A stretch of DNA of 64,000 nt from Nicotiana tabacum (Eukaryota; Streptophyta; Magnoliopsida; Solanales; Solanaceae), in NCBI RefSeq assembly GCF_000715075.1, contig NC_134095.1:46230806-46294805 (forward strand). The letters run 5' to 3'. Shown here piece after piece: positions 34,378 through 46,234 of the stretch. A model generated the notes under the pieces. The model saw only the letters and a list, made by a program, of their open reading frames with translations. It ran no database searches and was not told where the DNA came from. The position numbers and the translations under genes were made by a program. Within the stretch, counting starts at the first letter, position 1. Each line of letters starts with the position of its first letter.

Positions 34378-35287
34378 TGTTAGGTTTTAGTTTTATTGAT
34401 GAAAAAAATAATATAATTGCTTTTGGTGTAGGGACTCAAGGAAATTAACCAAGATTGAAGTGCAAAAAGAGAAGCAATCAAAGCTGAAGGAAGAAATCAA
34501 TCAGATATTGATTGAAGCATTCAAAAGGAAAAGAAACACTGAAGATCCGGCAAGATAATCAATCAGAGATTGATTGAAGCGTTAAAAAGAAAAGAAGCAT
34601 TAAAGATCAGGCAAGATAATCAATCAGAAGCTATTACTGGAAGGACTCAGATTTAAGGAGCAAATCCGGCGGCTATCAAGACTTAAAGATGGAAAGCTAT
34701 CAAAGTCCACACATCAAGGAAGAGTAACGAGAATTAACCTTATTCTTGGAAAGAATCAATTTGTTCCAAGGATTAAATCTCTTGGGTTGGCAAATCTCTT
34801 CAGCGTGAACGGTCTCCTGCAAAGTATTTATATACAACTTTAAGTCCTGGAGAGATATACTTTGATCAAACCAATTACCCTCTCTTTGTTCTACTTCAAA
34901 CAAACATTGTAGCTCTATTAGATCTGCTGTGTAGCAAGTTAGAGAAGAAAGAGAGAAAAACACTGGCGAGACATTGTATCAAGAAAAGACGAGTGACATA
35001 GAAACTGAGTTGTTGGTGTAAACTACATCATTCACTTTGTTCTCAAGAAACTCAATCATTGAAAGAGAACTCCCTTGCAACCCAAGAGGTCTCTACTAGG
35101 ATTCACATTGAATCCGAACCAGTATAAAAACTCTGGTATCTTTAATTCCTGCACTTTACTTCTGCATTTTAATTCTGCACCTCTTAATATCTCGCTATTA
35201 CATCTAGTCGACTAATTGGAAACTAGTCAACTTATAATAATTAATTTTAAAAATAAGCAATTCACCCCTCCCCCTCTTGTACTTTCA
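34378..35287 (+). repeat. 3' LTR of Sirevirus-type element (910 bp)
   Basis: It begins TGTTAGGTTTTAG after the polypurine tract and ends CTTGTACTTTCA. Its last 557 bases align with the 5' LTR remnant. Near 34545-34640 it carries a short internal duplication (AAGATAATCAATCAGA twice, about 60 bases apart). Confidence 0.9.
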
Positions 35288-36843
35288 TTTTTTATTTTAC
35301 AGAACTCTTTTTTAAATTTATACATAGTCTATTAGGTGTAACAAAAAATTGGACCTCCGCAAATATGAAGCTTAGAGCGGTTGTTTTACTTCCTTTATGG
35401 AAGGCTGCCCTTGATTATCAAAAGCAATATGGGTTAAACAATAAAACTGATCCTAGAAAACGCAAAAGAAATTAAAAAAGGAAAAGAAAAGATCCTAAAC
35501 TACATTTAACAAAGCTAACGAAAAAGAAAAAGCACCACAAATATCACCAGCTTTTAAAATTAAATAATTGCTAGCTCCGAGATATCTTAGAACTTTATAC
35601 TGAAGGAATACAAAAGAGATTTGGGAGGTCACAAGTTGGCCAATTGGAGAAATGAATTTATGAGTTGGAAATAAGGGTTATAGCGTATGTGTGCATCCTC
35701 TATGTTATTAAGTTTTGTATTACTTTATTCTTTATTTGATTCTCTCTTCCCTTGGGAATTTTAAACAATATATTCCCTCTTTGTTGAAAAGGGTCAAATT
35801 CCCTGCACGCACTTCTACTATTTTATTTATCCCGTGTTTGTTAGTACCTTCTAATATCATAAATATTGAATAATTCTATGGAGTAAAACTTTGATGGATT
35901 AAAAAGAATCACCTGACATTTGTTTTTTTGCCTTTGCTGAGTGTTAGAAAGTCCAATTTACACATCAAAGTTTAATGAAAGCCTTACTCACATATTTGAT
36001 ACTTATTTGCTTTGAAGATGTTGAGTTTTTTTGCGCTCATTGTCTCCCTTACGTTTAGTTTTGTATTCGAGTTGTTTAGCGTAAACAAAACAATGCAAAA
36101 TGAAAGTAAACATATCGTCCAACTCTCCTCGGAATATAGATCGATTGACCACTTGATAGAGAGTTCTTAAATATTTTCTTTATATTTCAAGTGGTGAGAT
36201 TATCAATTAATTTGTTAGAGCGCAAGGTACTCTTCATTTTAATAGTAATTTTATCCAAGTAGGTTGAATTTTATTGAGTTTCTTGATCCATGTTGTTCCA
36301 TTATATAGGGATCACTTCCTTCCTAGAAAATCAACATGAATTCATTAAGGTGCGTATTGAAAATTAAAACTGATAATTAATTAAATCTATGGAAGAAGAG
36401 TACGATTGAAGTAAAGCTATACAATTAAATGTGGTACGTCACCTTACAAACAATACTAGCCAGTAACGAATGAAAAAAGGGTATATGTCTATAAATAAAT
36501 TAAATTAAATTAAATCCCACTAATCAATAAATAAAAGCATGGTCCTTTAATTTTCTGGAAATTATAACCTTGATGAGGTCATTCATATCAAAACTTGTGA
36601 AGTATCTAAGTATTAATAACACCTTGAAAAATGAAATGAAATACTTACAATGTTAGGTTGCTTCCATAGCGGGGTTTTGGGGTGTCTCTGCAGATTACAA
36701 TCTCGGTGTTTGCCGTGGATGAGGAAACAATTGCCAAAAACAATGTTTTTAATTTAGTTTAAAACATGTACTTTGATTGTTACCTTCGCAAAAATCTACC
36801 TACTTCAGTTAAAGTTACGTCATTTTTAGTAGTACTAGTTAAG
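35288..36843. other. Gene-free spacer
   Basis: A/T-rich sequence with no open frame over 60 codons and no repeat I recognise. The target duplication of the Sirevirus-type element should begin at 35288 (TTTTT or similar), but its partner is outside the window. Confidence 0.6.
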
Positions 36844-36845
36844 TA

Positions 36846-37098
36846 TTTCCTCCGGTCCAAAATAAGTGATTTTTTGTGGTTCAAAATAAGTAATTTTTTA
36901 AATTTCAAGAATTAATTAATTAATTTTTACCTACATTGCCCTTGGAGTAAATAGTGTTGGAGTATGTGTAAGGAGTATTTATGTAAAGAGATAGTAAAGG
37001 TTAATATGATTAATTTAATTGTTAATTAATATTAAAAAGTGGATTTCTTAATATATATGAAAACAACTAAAAAATCACTTATTTTAAAACGAAGGGAA
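36846..37098. mobile_element. Stowaway-like MITE (Tc1/mariner)
   Basis: A 253-bp non-coding element flanked by TA. The left end TTTCCTCCGGTCCAAAATAA and the right end, read in reverse complement, TTCCCTTCGTTTTAAAATAA share AAAATAAGTGATTTTT right after the variable part. The CTCC-rich terminus and TA target fit Stowaway. Such elements are moved by mariner transposases encoded elsewhere. Confidence 0.8.
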
Positions 37099-37304
37099 TA
37101 ATTAAGAAAAAATAAAAAAAAGTAAAAGAACCAGTCAGGCTGGCGTCAAGTTGTGCGAGTGGGCTATTGTCTACTTCCAATGTTAAATTAAATCCTATTT
37201 TAATACATAAATCATTAAGGTTTTTATTAGATCAGTACAAGTGCGGCATTTTAATTAAAAAGTTAATAAGGTGAGCCGTGTCACTGACTCGAAAGATTCT
37301 TAAT

Positions 37305-38080
37305 TAGTGTGTGTTCAAACTAAACCGAAAATCGCATCAAATCGAAATTCAAATCAAATAGATTAAAAATTTTGATCAGGTTTGGTTTGATTTGATTTGA
37401 TATTGAGTAAAAAAAATCGAACCAAACCAATATATAAATATATAATTTTTTTAAATACTTTTAAGACTTAATATAGAATTTTCTTTACAAAGATTGTCTA
37501 GAAATATTTGGGATCCTCCCATGGGATGTATATTTAATAGAACTATGATGTGTATTTATTTTTATTTACTTTAAATAATGGGTTGTATCACTTTCTTAAC
37601 AAGTGTTCTTTAAATGCGTTAATCATCTCGTTGTTCTTCCATATTCATAAGTCAAATTTCTAATATCTTTTTCGAATTTGGAATGGTATTTTGATAATTT
37701 AAAACTAAATAGAACATATCGTTATTTAGATAGCAGATTGAATTTTATGTTTATTTATTAAATTCGGTAAACCATGAAAGTGTACATCAACGAAAAATTA
37801 TTGTTAAACAACTAATAGAATAACTACCATATGTTACTAAAAAAAATTCTCCCATAAGAATATTTTAATAAATTATATGTTTGTCGATTTTTTACTTTTT
37901 ACTAAACATATATTCACTTATCAAAACTTTATTTATAACTTTAACAAAGTAAGATTAAAATAATATTCTTGTAACAAGGAAACCCGAAAAATCCAACAAA
38001 ATCAAATCAATCCAAACCGATATAATTGGTTTGGTTTGATTTTGATAAAACCCGAACCAACCCGATCTATGTATACCCTA
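37305..38080. mobile_element. Degenerate hAT-like non-autonomous element
   Basis: A 776-bp relative of the element at 46235-47153. Both have AAACCGAAAA-like sequence near the left end, repeated GGTTTGGTTTGATTT inside, and CCCGAACCAACCCGAT before the right end. The termini (TAGTGTGTGTTCA; TGTATACCCTA) are decayed and I see no target duplication, so it is the older copy. Confidence 0.6.
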
Positions 38081-38325
38081 GTGACAGGGTCAGTGCCATC
38101 TAATTATACTTAATTTTCTATCTCAACAATCTAATGTATAATTTTTATATCGACTATATAACGGTATTTAAACGGGTTTATGAAGATTTCACTCATTGTC
38201 AAATGTCAGTCCTTCACTTCAAAAGAGAAATCTCATGTTACCTACGCAACGAAAAAAGGAAAAACACCTATAAACACACTTGGGAATGAGAAAGCTCAAA
38301 TCACAACAAATTCTTTATAACCAAT

Positions 38326-38330
38326 CATAC
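38326..38330. other. Target site duplication, left, of copia element
   Basis: CATAC directly precedes the LTR start and recurs exactly at 43867-43871. Confidence 0.9.
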
Positions 38331-38622
38331 TATTGAGATTATTGAATATTATCCGGTGTAGTAGTATAGTTATTTATGTCATATTGTTGTTAGTTAGTTG
38401 TTAGACTTACGAAGTTAATAGTTGAGTTAGTTACAGGAGTGTTTTAGTAATTAGTTGTTTACTCTTTTTTTCTCACGTGTACAAGACCCATCTCTGTTGA
38501 ATAGAATGATACAATACTTTTTCCCCAATTTAATTTTGTCCAGAAGCTTTTCTCACGATTAGAGCTCAAGCTCAACCTCTTTTAATGGAGGTTGATTCAT
38601 TTGTTTGACTCCAGTCTCGACA
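38331..38622 (+). repeat. 5' LTR (292 bp)
   Basis: It starts TATTGAGATTATTGAA and ends CTCGACA, and is nearly identical to 43576-43866. The first two bases are TA rather than TG in both LTRs, while the end is CA. Confidence 0.92.
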
Positions 38623-38634
38623 TGGTATTAGAGC
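38623..38634 (+). other. Primer-binding site, initiator tRNA-Met
   Basis: TGGTATTAGAGC follows the LTR with no gap. It is one base off the usual TGGTATCAGAGC. Confidence 0.88.
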
Positions 38635-38808
38635 ACAACTCGATTCTCTCATCAACTTCCTTCTTCTCGTCAAATTTCATTATTCAATTTCAGTTTTTCA
38701 GCTTTACAAAATCAAAATCTGCACCTCACGGTTCGTCACTAGGGTTTGAGATTTTTCGATTCTTCTCTCCATATTTTGAGGTTATTTCACCTAATTTTCT
38801 AGCAATCG

Positions 38809-40010
38809 ATGGCCGGAGATAAGGAAAATCAGAATACGATCAATAATTTGACTCGACCAACCCGCTATACATGCACTCGTAAGAGAGTGCTGGAACGATA
38901 TTGGTACTTGTTGCTTTTGATGGAACTGGGTACAGATCTTGGAGAAAAGGAGTTCTCAGATCGTTATCCATGAAGAACAAGGTTGGATTCATCATCGGAA
39001 AATGTAAGAAACCTAATCCTGATAATGCGACTTATGATCAGTGGGCTCGATGCGATGACATGGTCATATCGTGGATTCTAAACTCACTTTCAAAGGACTT
39101 AGCTGATAGTCTACAATATGTGAGTGATGCTAAGAAATTATGGCAAGAGCTGGAAGATAGAAATAATCAAACTAATGGAGCAAAGTTGTATCAATTGCAA
39201 AAGAAAATTAACAACCTTAGCCAGGGAGCTTTGGATATCACAGGCTATTACACAAAAATGAAATGGTTTTGGGAGGAATTAAATACACTGAATGCACATG
39301 CATAGTGCAATTGTCAGTGTACTTGTGGTGCAAAGGCCAATGTGCACAAGACTGAGCAAGATCGAAGGTTAATTCAGTTCCTGATGGACTTAAACAAAGA
39401 CTACACAGTGGTGAGAAGCATCATACTCATGATGAATCCACTGCCCAGCATCGCACAGGCTTTCTCCATTCTTATTCAGGAGGAGAAGCAAAGAGAAGTT
39501 AGGCCAATCAACGGACTGGTTATGGAGTCCATTTCATTGAATGTAAATGGGCCTGGGAATAATAAATTCAGGACAAATTACAATCCAAGAGGAAACGGTG
39601 CCACCCATAACACGTACAATTCAAACAAGCAAGGGTATCCACCTGCCACGTCTCGATTATTTTGTGACTACTGCAAAAAGCCAGGACACACTAGAGATAA
39701 TTGTTGCATGATACATGGCTTCCTACAGGATTTCAAGTTCACTAAGGGGAGAAATGCAACATCTACTGTAAATGTTCACACAGAATGTGAAGAAGCTGAG
39801 GGTGAAACTCACAATCAGGAATTTCAGCACTTGACAAAGGATCAATACAATCAGTTGCTCAGCCTATTGGAGAAATTTCCAGGAAGGAACACAGGGGAAT
39901 GCTCAAACAACTTAGCATGTGGAGTTGCAAATTTTGCAGGTATTCTAGCTTGTTCTACTTATAAAGGGATTGCTGAAACTACTGTATGTAATTGCTCTAA
40001 CTCAGTTGCT
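38809..40010 (+). pseudogene. gag: gag of copia element (degenerate)
   Basis: Starts at the ATG at 38809 (MAGDKENQNTINNLTRP). A frameshift near 38880-38900 moves it to the frame open from 38901. That frame has FDGTGYRSWRKGVLRSLSM, DQWARCDDMVISWILNSL and a UBN2-type gag core. One TAG (39303) stands before CNCQCTCGAK, where a CAG codon would fit. The frame then runs on with FLMDLNKDYTVVRSIILMM, and a zinc knuckle CDYCKKPGHTRDNC near 39663. Confidence 0.88.
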
Positions 40011-43000
40011 GACTTGTGGATATTAGATAGTGGAGCTTCAAATCATATGACCTATAGAAAATCTTTTCTCAACATTAGAACTTTATTTTATCCCTTTCTA
40101 GTTATACTACCTAATGGATATAGGGTGAAATTGGAGATGCATTTCTTGATCCATGTTAACTCTAGTCAGAGTGTTGTATGTACCTAGTTTCAATACAAAT
40201 TCATCTCTATTCATTCTTTAACAGACTATCTCGATTGCATAGTTAATTTCAGCAAATATCTTTGCATGATGCAGGTCCCTTCAATGAGGAGGCCTCTGGA
40301 GATTGGTAAAGCAAGGAGTGGTTTGTACTTCTTATGCTCAAAATGCCATAGTAGTCCATCTTCTATCCCTTCTACTTTTTGTTCTCGTTCCTACATCAAT
40401 TGCTATTGTAAATAGAGGCAAGAGTCACAGTCTTCGTTTACATTCATTATCAATTGTAAATAGGTCACCACATTCACTCAACAATGTAAATAACCTTCAT
40501 TTAAGAAATAAAACTGACTCTCCCTTTGGTATACATTCTTTTCTGTCATCTATTGCATCTCATGCGAATAGTGTTGAATATCTCTGGCATAACAGACTAG
40601 GTCATGTACCTTTTGAGAAAATGAGAAGGATATCTACCACACCAGTTAATTTCTCTCCCAAACAACCTTTTCTATGTTCTATCTGCCTCATGGCAAGGCA
40701 GACAAGACTGCCATTTTCCCCAGAAAACCTCATCCACTACCAAAATTTTTGAACTACAGTACATATATTTGTGGGGTCCCTATCACATGACCACACATGA
40801 CAACTATAAATATTTCCTTACCATGGTTGATGATTTTAGCAGATCAACTTGGATATATTTTTTGAGCAGCAAAAGCAACACCCTTCAAGCCATTAAAGCC
40901 CTCATTTCTATGATTGAGAACTAGTTCAATTCTTCAGTCAAAGTTGTTAGAACTGATAATGGACTAGAATTTGTAAATAGTGAAGCCATGCTATTCTTTC
41001 AAGACAAAGGCATAGTTCACCAGAAAATTTGTCCATACACATCACAACAGAATTGTGTGGCGGAAAGAAAGCACAAATATCTACTAGAAATTGCAAGGGC
41101 CTTGCTTTATCAATCTAAATTACCAATGAGATATTAGGGGGAGTGTATCCTTGCTACTACTTACTTGATAAACAGGTTACCCTCTACAGTCCTTAATGAT
41201 AAATGCACATTTCAACTTCTCTACAACAGAAAACCAATCTACTAATACCTTAAAAGCTTTGGCTGCCTATGTTACACTACCACACTCAAGACACACAAGA
41301 ATAAATTTGAGCCAAGGGCTACTCCCCATATTTTTGTAGGGTATCCCTCGGAGTAAAAGGATATAAAGTTCTGGATCTAGCCACAAGGAGGGTACATGTA
41401 TCTAGAGATATTTTGTTCCATGAAGATGTATTTTTAATTTGCTATTTTACCTGAACACTCTTCTTTTCCTTCTGTCTTACATATGATGAACTCTAATTCT
41501 TCATACCCAAACACCATTGTGAATGATCCTGTTGATCATTATACTGTTGATAGAAATACATCAACTTCTGCCACTAGTAGTCCTATATCTGAAGATACAC
41601 AATCCCCAATTACAAGTACATCACCAAATTCTCCAAATTCTTTAAGCCTACATAACCATGACTCACAACAGAGCCCAGAATCAAACAATAAAGCTCACAC
41701 TTATAGTCCCATAGCTGGAAATCATTCAGAAATACAGGTATCACCCCTTGAGCAAATACATCATACGATACCAGATAATAACCAACCTAATCCTACACAA
41801 CATAGGAGATCATGTAGAACATTCATCACTACCTCTTATCTTAAATACTATGTGTGCACACTACCAAACCTACAACCACGCGATGATTCAAACAATGGTA
41901 TAAAGCCTAAACATCAACCAGTCCATTCCCCATCCACATCACTCACTGCCTTTTTTACCAACAGTTAATCTGTGTCCTTCAATGCTTTAAGCCATGATAG
42001 TCAGTAGCTGGTAAAGAGTATTTCACATGAGTGTGAGCCAAACTCTTAAGATGAGGCATCTATGAATCCTGCCTGGCAGGCAGCAATGACTCAAGAGTTT
42101 GAAGCTTTATATACTAATCATACTTGGGATTTAGTTAATTTGTCTGCAGGAACGAGAGCTATAGGGTGCAGGTGGGTGTACAAAATCAAAAACAAAGCAG
42201 ATGGAAGTGTTAAAAGATACAAGGCAAGGATTGTGGTAAAAGGATACACTCACGAAGCTGGAGTTGATTACATAGAAATTTTTTCTCCAATAGTGAAGAT
42301 GACTACTGTTAGGACCTTAATCAGCATTGCAGTAAAGAGAGGATAGGATCTCTATCAACTGGATGTAAAAAATGCTTTCCTCCATAAAGATCTACATGAG
42401 GAAATGTATATGGATGTCCTACAAGGTTTGATGTTGGAGGATACATCACTTGTGTTCAGACTATAAATGTCCTTATATGGACTAAAACAAGCCAGTAGGC
42501 AATGGTATGACAAGCTGGCAAAATCTTTGCATTCTAGGGGTTTAGATACTCAGTAAATGACTATTCTTTGTTCCTCAAAAAACAAGGTGATCAATTAATT
42601 TTTGTGGCAATATATGTTGATGATGTGATCCTCACTGAGACTGACTTTGAAGAAATCACAGCACTAAAGGCATTTTGCCCAATTAGTTTAAAATAAAAGA
42701 CTTAGGCAAGCTGCACTATTTCTTGGGCTTGGAGATGCTTTACAAAAATGATGGAGTACTGATTTCTCAGAGAAAATTCACCACTGATCTATTAAAAAAA
42801 TATGACTGCTTGGGTTATTCTCCTGTTTCCTCTCCACTTGATTCATCAACCAAACTCAAAGCTAAATAAGGTACTTTATTGGCCGATCCATCATATTACA
42901 GGAAGCTAATTGGGAAGCTCAACTTCCTCACAAACACAAGACTAGACATTGCCTACAGTGTGCAACACTTAAGTCAGTTCATGCAAATACCAAGAGAACC

Positions 43001-43560
43001 TCATCTCAAGGCTGCTATGCATGTCCTTAGATACCTGAAGGCTGATCTTACCTTGGGAATTTTTTCTATCTAATGATCCTTCCTATGAAGTCACAACTTA
43101 CTGTGATTTAGATTGGGTTGTATGCCCTGATTCCAAGAGATCTGTGAGTGGGTATCTTGTATTTCTTGGAGGCAGTCCAATCAGTTGGAAATCAAAGAAG
43201 CAAACCACTGTCTCAGTGTCCTCTACAGAAGGAGAATACAGGTCCGTAAGGAAGGTGGTTGGTAAGTTGTTGTGGGTCAAGCGATTATTAGAAGAACTAA
43301 CAATCTTATGTGATGCTCCCATCCTAGTCTTCTGTGATAGTTAAGTTGCTGTGCACATTGCTAGGAATCCTATGTTCCACGAAAGAACAAAACATATATA
43401 AGTAGATTGTCACTTTGTGAGAGACAAGCTGCATGATGGCTTGATTACACTCCATCACATTTCTACTCATAATCAACTGGCAGACATCTTAACAAAAGCA
43501 CTTACAAGGGTCAAACATTATGATCTTCTTCGCAAGTTGTCTGTGAATTCTTCACCTCCA
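40011..43560 (+). pseudogene. pol: pol of copia element: PR, IN, RT, RNase H (degenerate)
   Basis: Protease: LWILDSGASNHMT (from 40015) with an intact D-S-G; its frame ends at 40187. Integrase: EYLWHNRLGHVPFEKMRR (40576) with CSICLMARQTRLPF, then a core with MVDDFSRSTWIYF, RTDNGLEF and NCVAERKHKYLLEIARALL (40820-41110), broken by stops. A Ser/Thr/Pro-rich hinge is open at 41483-41968. RT: open 42062-42346 (AMTQEFEALYTNHTWDL, RWVYKIKNKADGSVKRYKAR), then LDVKNAFLH, SLYGLKQAS and YVDD (42613-42624). RNase H: 42879-43073 ([19 protein letters not shown]), 43144-43344 (SWKSKKQTTVSVSSTEGEY) and HNQLADILTKAL near 43470. At least eight stops or shifts. Confidence 0.9.
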
Positions 43561-43563
43561 ACT

Positions 43564-43575
43564 TGGGGGGGGGGG
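43564..43575 (+). other. Polypurine tract with 11 G
   Basis: CAACTT is followed by eleven G (43565-43575), directly before the LTR start TATTGAG. A pure G run is unusual for this site; A/G mixtures are the norm. Confidence 0.75.
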
Positions 43576-43866
43576 TATTGAGATTATTGAATATTATCAA
43601 GTGTAATAGTATAGTTATTTATGTCATTTGTTGTTGGTTAGTTGTTAGACTTAGGAAGTTAATAGTTGAGTTAGTTACAGGGGTATTTTAGTAATTAGCA
43701 ATTTACTCTTTCTTTCTCACGTGTATAAGACTCATCTCTACTGAATAGAATGATACGATATTTTTTCCCCAATTTCATTTTGTCCAGAAGCTTCTCTCAC
43801 GATGAGAGCTCAAGCTCAACCTCTTTCAATGGAGGTTGATTCATTTGTTTGACTCCAATCTCGACA
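43576..43866 (+). repeat. 3' LTR (291 bp)
   Basis: It pairs with 38331-38622 and ends CTCGACA before CATAC. About a dozen differences by eye. Confidence 0.92.
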
Positions 43867-43871
43867 CATAC

Positions 43872-44186
43872 TGTTCAATAATTTTTTATGTAACCTTTCT
43901 TCCGAGGAAATTAAGTAAATAGCAATGATAATATTTGTATATATATTTTATTTTGCAGTTTGTCTACCAGCAATCAATCTCTTTTCTCTTTGTTATTAAA
44001 ATGAGAAGACCTCAAACAATGTCATTTCCATACCCCAAAAGTTAGTAATTTTTTAATTGTTCAATTTGTCCGGACGAACTGATTTGTTTCTGTTCATTTT
44101 GATAACATCAATATAGAGGTATATACACATATATTTTTTAACCATAAAGATGTTAAATTTGTCCTAGACATAATGCATGAATGTTG

Positions 44187-44239
<53 letters not shown>

Positions 44240-44714
44240 TGCTAGAAACTGTCAAATATTTCCCCAAATTCCATTAGTCATAGTTTCCCTGCGATTGCTA
44301 TGATTTTTATTATATTTGTAATCTTTGTAAGTGAGAGATCAAGGAGGCTATGTGAAAGTTGAATTGTCACGCTTAGTTGTCGGTGCCAAAAATTCGTCTA
44401 ATCACGTTCACATCTTGACATTTCCCAAAAAAACTCAACAAAAAAAGAACAAGAGAAAGAAAAACAACATGCGGAACTTGTGTAAAATTCAAATCATCCA
44501 TGTCCACAAAACTTAGATTTTGGAATCTTATGGGGAGGGGGTTATTGTTCTGCTGACATTGAAGAACAAAATTTGTAGCTTTCCACTCAATTATTCGAAT
44601 TTGTTCTTTCTCAAACGAGAATCTTTTTTTTTTGTTTTTGTGAAGTGTCTCACATTGGTTGAGAGAGTAAATTATTTATTTTTTACATGATTTTGGACGA
44701 TCTTCAATTCATAA
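43872..44714. other. Gene-free spacer with a (TA)n tract
   Basis: A/T-rich, no convincing ORF. It includes a (TA)n run at 44188-44235. Near 44645, GTCTCACATTGGTTGAGAG resembles a box common in plant repeats and snRNA promoters. The 61-codon ORF 44331-44516 has no recognisable features. Confidence 0.55.
44188..44235. repeat. (TA)n microsatellite
   Basis: About 24 uninterrupted TA units. Confidence 0.95.
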
Positions 44715-44891
44715 GCTAACTTAGGGGTTGGATCTGAGTTTTCTTGATTACTCAATGCTGATCAGTTCCCATATTTTCATACTTTGATCGTGGCAATGAG
44801 TTATTGCCTCCGAATTGTCCAGATAATCTTAGTTTTATCGAATGGTGAGCTCGAATGCATATTATATTGTCCAAACTCTAAATATTTATTT

Positions 44892-45285
44892 TGTTAGAAT
44901 TTGTCGTGAATTTCTAATCTATTAGGACTCTCTTTCTTAAAGGAACGGAAAAAAAACTCCTAAAAGATTAAATTTCCTTAATATGTCTTATCCTTTTCTT
45001 GGAAGACAAGTTTTGCATATCTATAAATTAAGGATCTCTACTTCTCACAAGAGTACAACAAAAAATATCTACAATGTAATCATTAAAGAGTTTTGTTTAG
45101 GGGGAGATTTTTCTCTCGATAGTTTTCTTCTTTTATATTAGTTTTATCATATGTAGATCAATTGACCAAACCATTATAAACTATTATGCTTAGTTTAGTA
45201 TATTTTTCTTTTGTCGTCTGATTTATCGTCCACCAAGCTTTGTATTATTAGTTTCCGCATGCACCATGTTATTTCGATCCCAACA
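44892..45285 (+). repeat. 5' LTR of TRIM-like element
   Basis: 394 bp, near-identical to 45744-46137; for example both contain TCTAATCTATTAGGACTCTC and ATATCTATAAATTAAGGATC. Confidence 0.9.
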
Positions 45286-45743
45286 AGTGGTATCAGAGCC
45301 AATGATGCAGAGTCAACGGTTGAACGAGGTTGAAGACAGATTCAATGCGTGTTTAGATCAGGACGATAATGAAGATTTATTCAACATACTACATGTGGAG
45401 ATAAATTTACAGTCACAATTGTATTCAAAACGCCTGCTGCTACATCTCTCTTTTTAACCCATATTTTGGCACTTTTAACCAATGCTAGTTTTAAGTCATG
45501 CCTACTTGTAACGCATGAGTTCCAATGTCAGTTTAACTCACACTTCTTTTTAATGCATGAGCTTCTTTTACCCCATGTTTATTTTTAACACGTGGGATCC
45601 TTTTAACCCATACTTGGGCTTCTTTTAATCAATACAAAGATTTTCAACCTTTACCGATTTTTAATCATGGCAAGCAGCAGTGATAAAGATTATATGAAGA
45701 AGGTGAATCAACTTTGTCAAGAAAATTCAGGCCAAGGGGAGAT
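45286..45743 (+). other. Interior of TRIM-like element
   Basis: Primer site at 45288, then a 60-codon stretch (MMQSQRLNEVEDRFNACLDQ) that is not long enough to identify. Next is a run of five to seven loose repeats of TTTTTAACCCATG with 15-25-base spacers (45452-45670), then ATGGCAAGCAGCAGTGATAA and the polypurine tract. Confidence 0.7.
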
Positions 45744-46137
45744 TGTTAGGATTTGTCCTGAATTTCTAATCTATTAGGACTCTCTTTCTTAAAGGAATGG
45801 AAAAAGACTCCTAAAAGGATTAAATTTCCTTAATATGTCTTATCCTTTTCTTGGAAGACAAGTTTTGCATATCTATAAATTAAGGATCTCTACTTCTCAC
45901 AAGAGTACAACAAAAAATATCTACAATGTAGCCATTAAAGAGTTTTGTTTAGGGGGAGATTTCTCTCTCGATAGTTTTCTTCTTTTATATTAGTTTTATC
46001 ATATGTAGATCAATTGACCAAACCATTATAAACTATTATGCTTAGTTTAGTATAATTTTCTTTTGTCGTCTGATTTATCGTCCACCAAGCGTTGTATTGT
46101 TAGTTTCCGCATACACCATATTATTTCGATTCCAACA
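45744..46137 (+). repeat. 3' LTR of TRIM-like element
   Basis: 394 bp, follows GCCAAGGGGAGAT and ends CCAACA. Confidence 0.9.
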
Positions 46138-46234
46138 TACTTCTAGCTAACTTTGGGGTTGAATTTGAGCTTTCTTGATTACTAATGCCGAGCTCCCATA
46201 TTTTTACTCTAAACGTTCACACATTGATTGCGGT

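Larger units (their letters stand above)
4695..35287 (+). mobile_element. Sirevirus-type Ty1-copia element, interrupted by copy B
   Basis: A copia retrotransposon split by two later insertions. Its parts in order are the 3' portion of the 5' LTR (to 5236), primer-binding site, gag, protease, integrase and start of RT (to 8763), copy B (8764-31012), the rest of RT and RNase H (31013-32317), an env-like region (32601-33990), repeated polypurine tracts and the 3' LTR (34378-35287). The order PR-IN-RT-RH is the copia order. A long gag with two zinc knuckles and an extra gene after RNase H point to the Sirevirus (SIRE/Maximus) lineage. All genes are decayed. The start of the 5' LTR lies left of the window, beyond copy A. 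Confidence 0.88.
38331..43866 (+). mobile_element. Ty1-copia element, 5.5 kb, degenerate
   Basis: Complete in structure: short LTRs (38331-38622 and 43576-43866), methionine tRNA primer site, gag, pol in PR-IN-RT-RH order, polypurine tract and CATAC duplications. The gag start (FDGTGYRSWRKGVLRSL) resembles the RE1 type of plant copia elements; I do not assign a lineage beyond that. There are stops throughout, so it is inactive. Confidence 0.93.
44892..46137 (+). mobile_element. TRIM-like non-autonomous LTR retrotransposon (1.25 kb)
   Basis: Two 394-bp LTRs (44892-45285 and 45744-46137) begin TGTTAG and end CCAACA. A primer site TGGTATCAGAGCC starts at 45288 and a polypurine tract CCAAGGGGAGAT precedes the second LTR. 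The interior is only 458 bp with no conserved protein. The flanks TATTT and TACTT agree in four of five bases. Terminal repeats with both priming sites but no genes define TRIM elements; enzymes must come from a copia relative. Confidence 0.88.
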
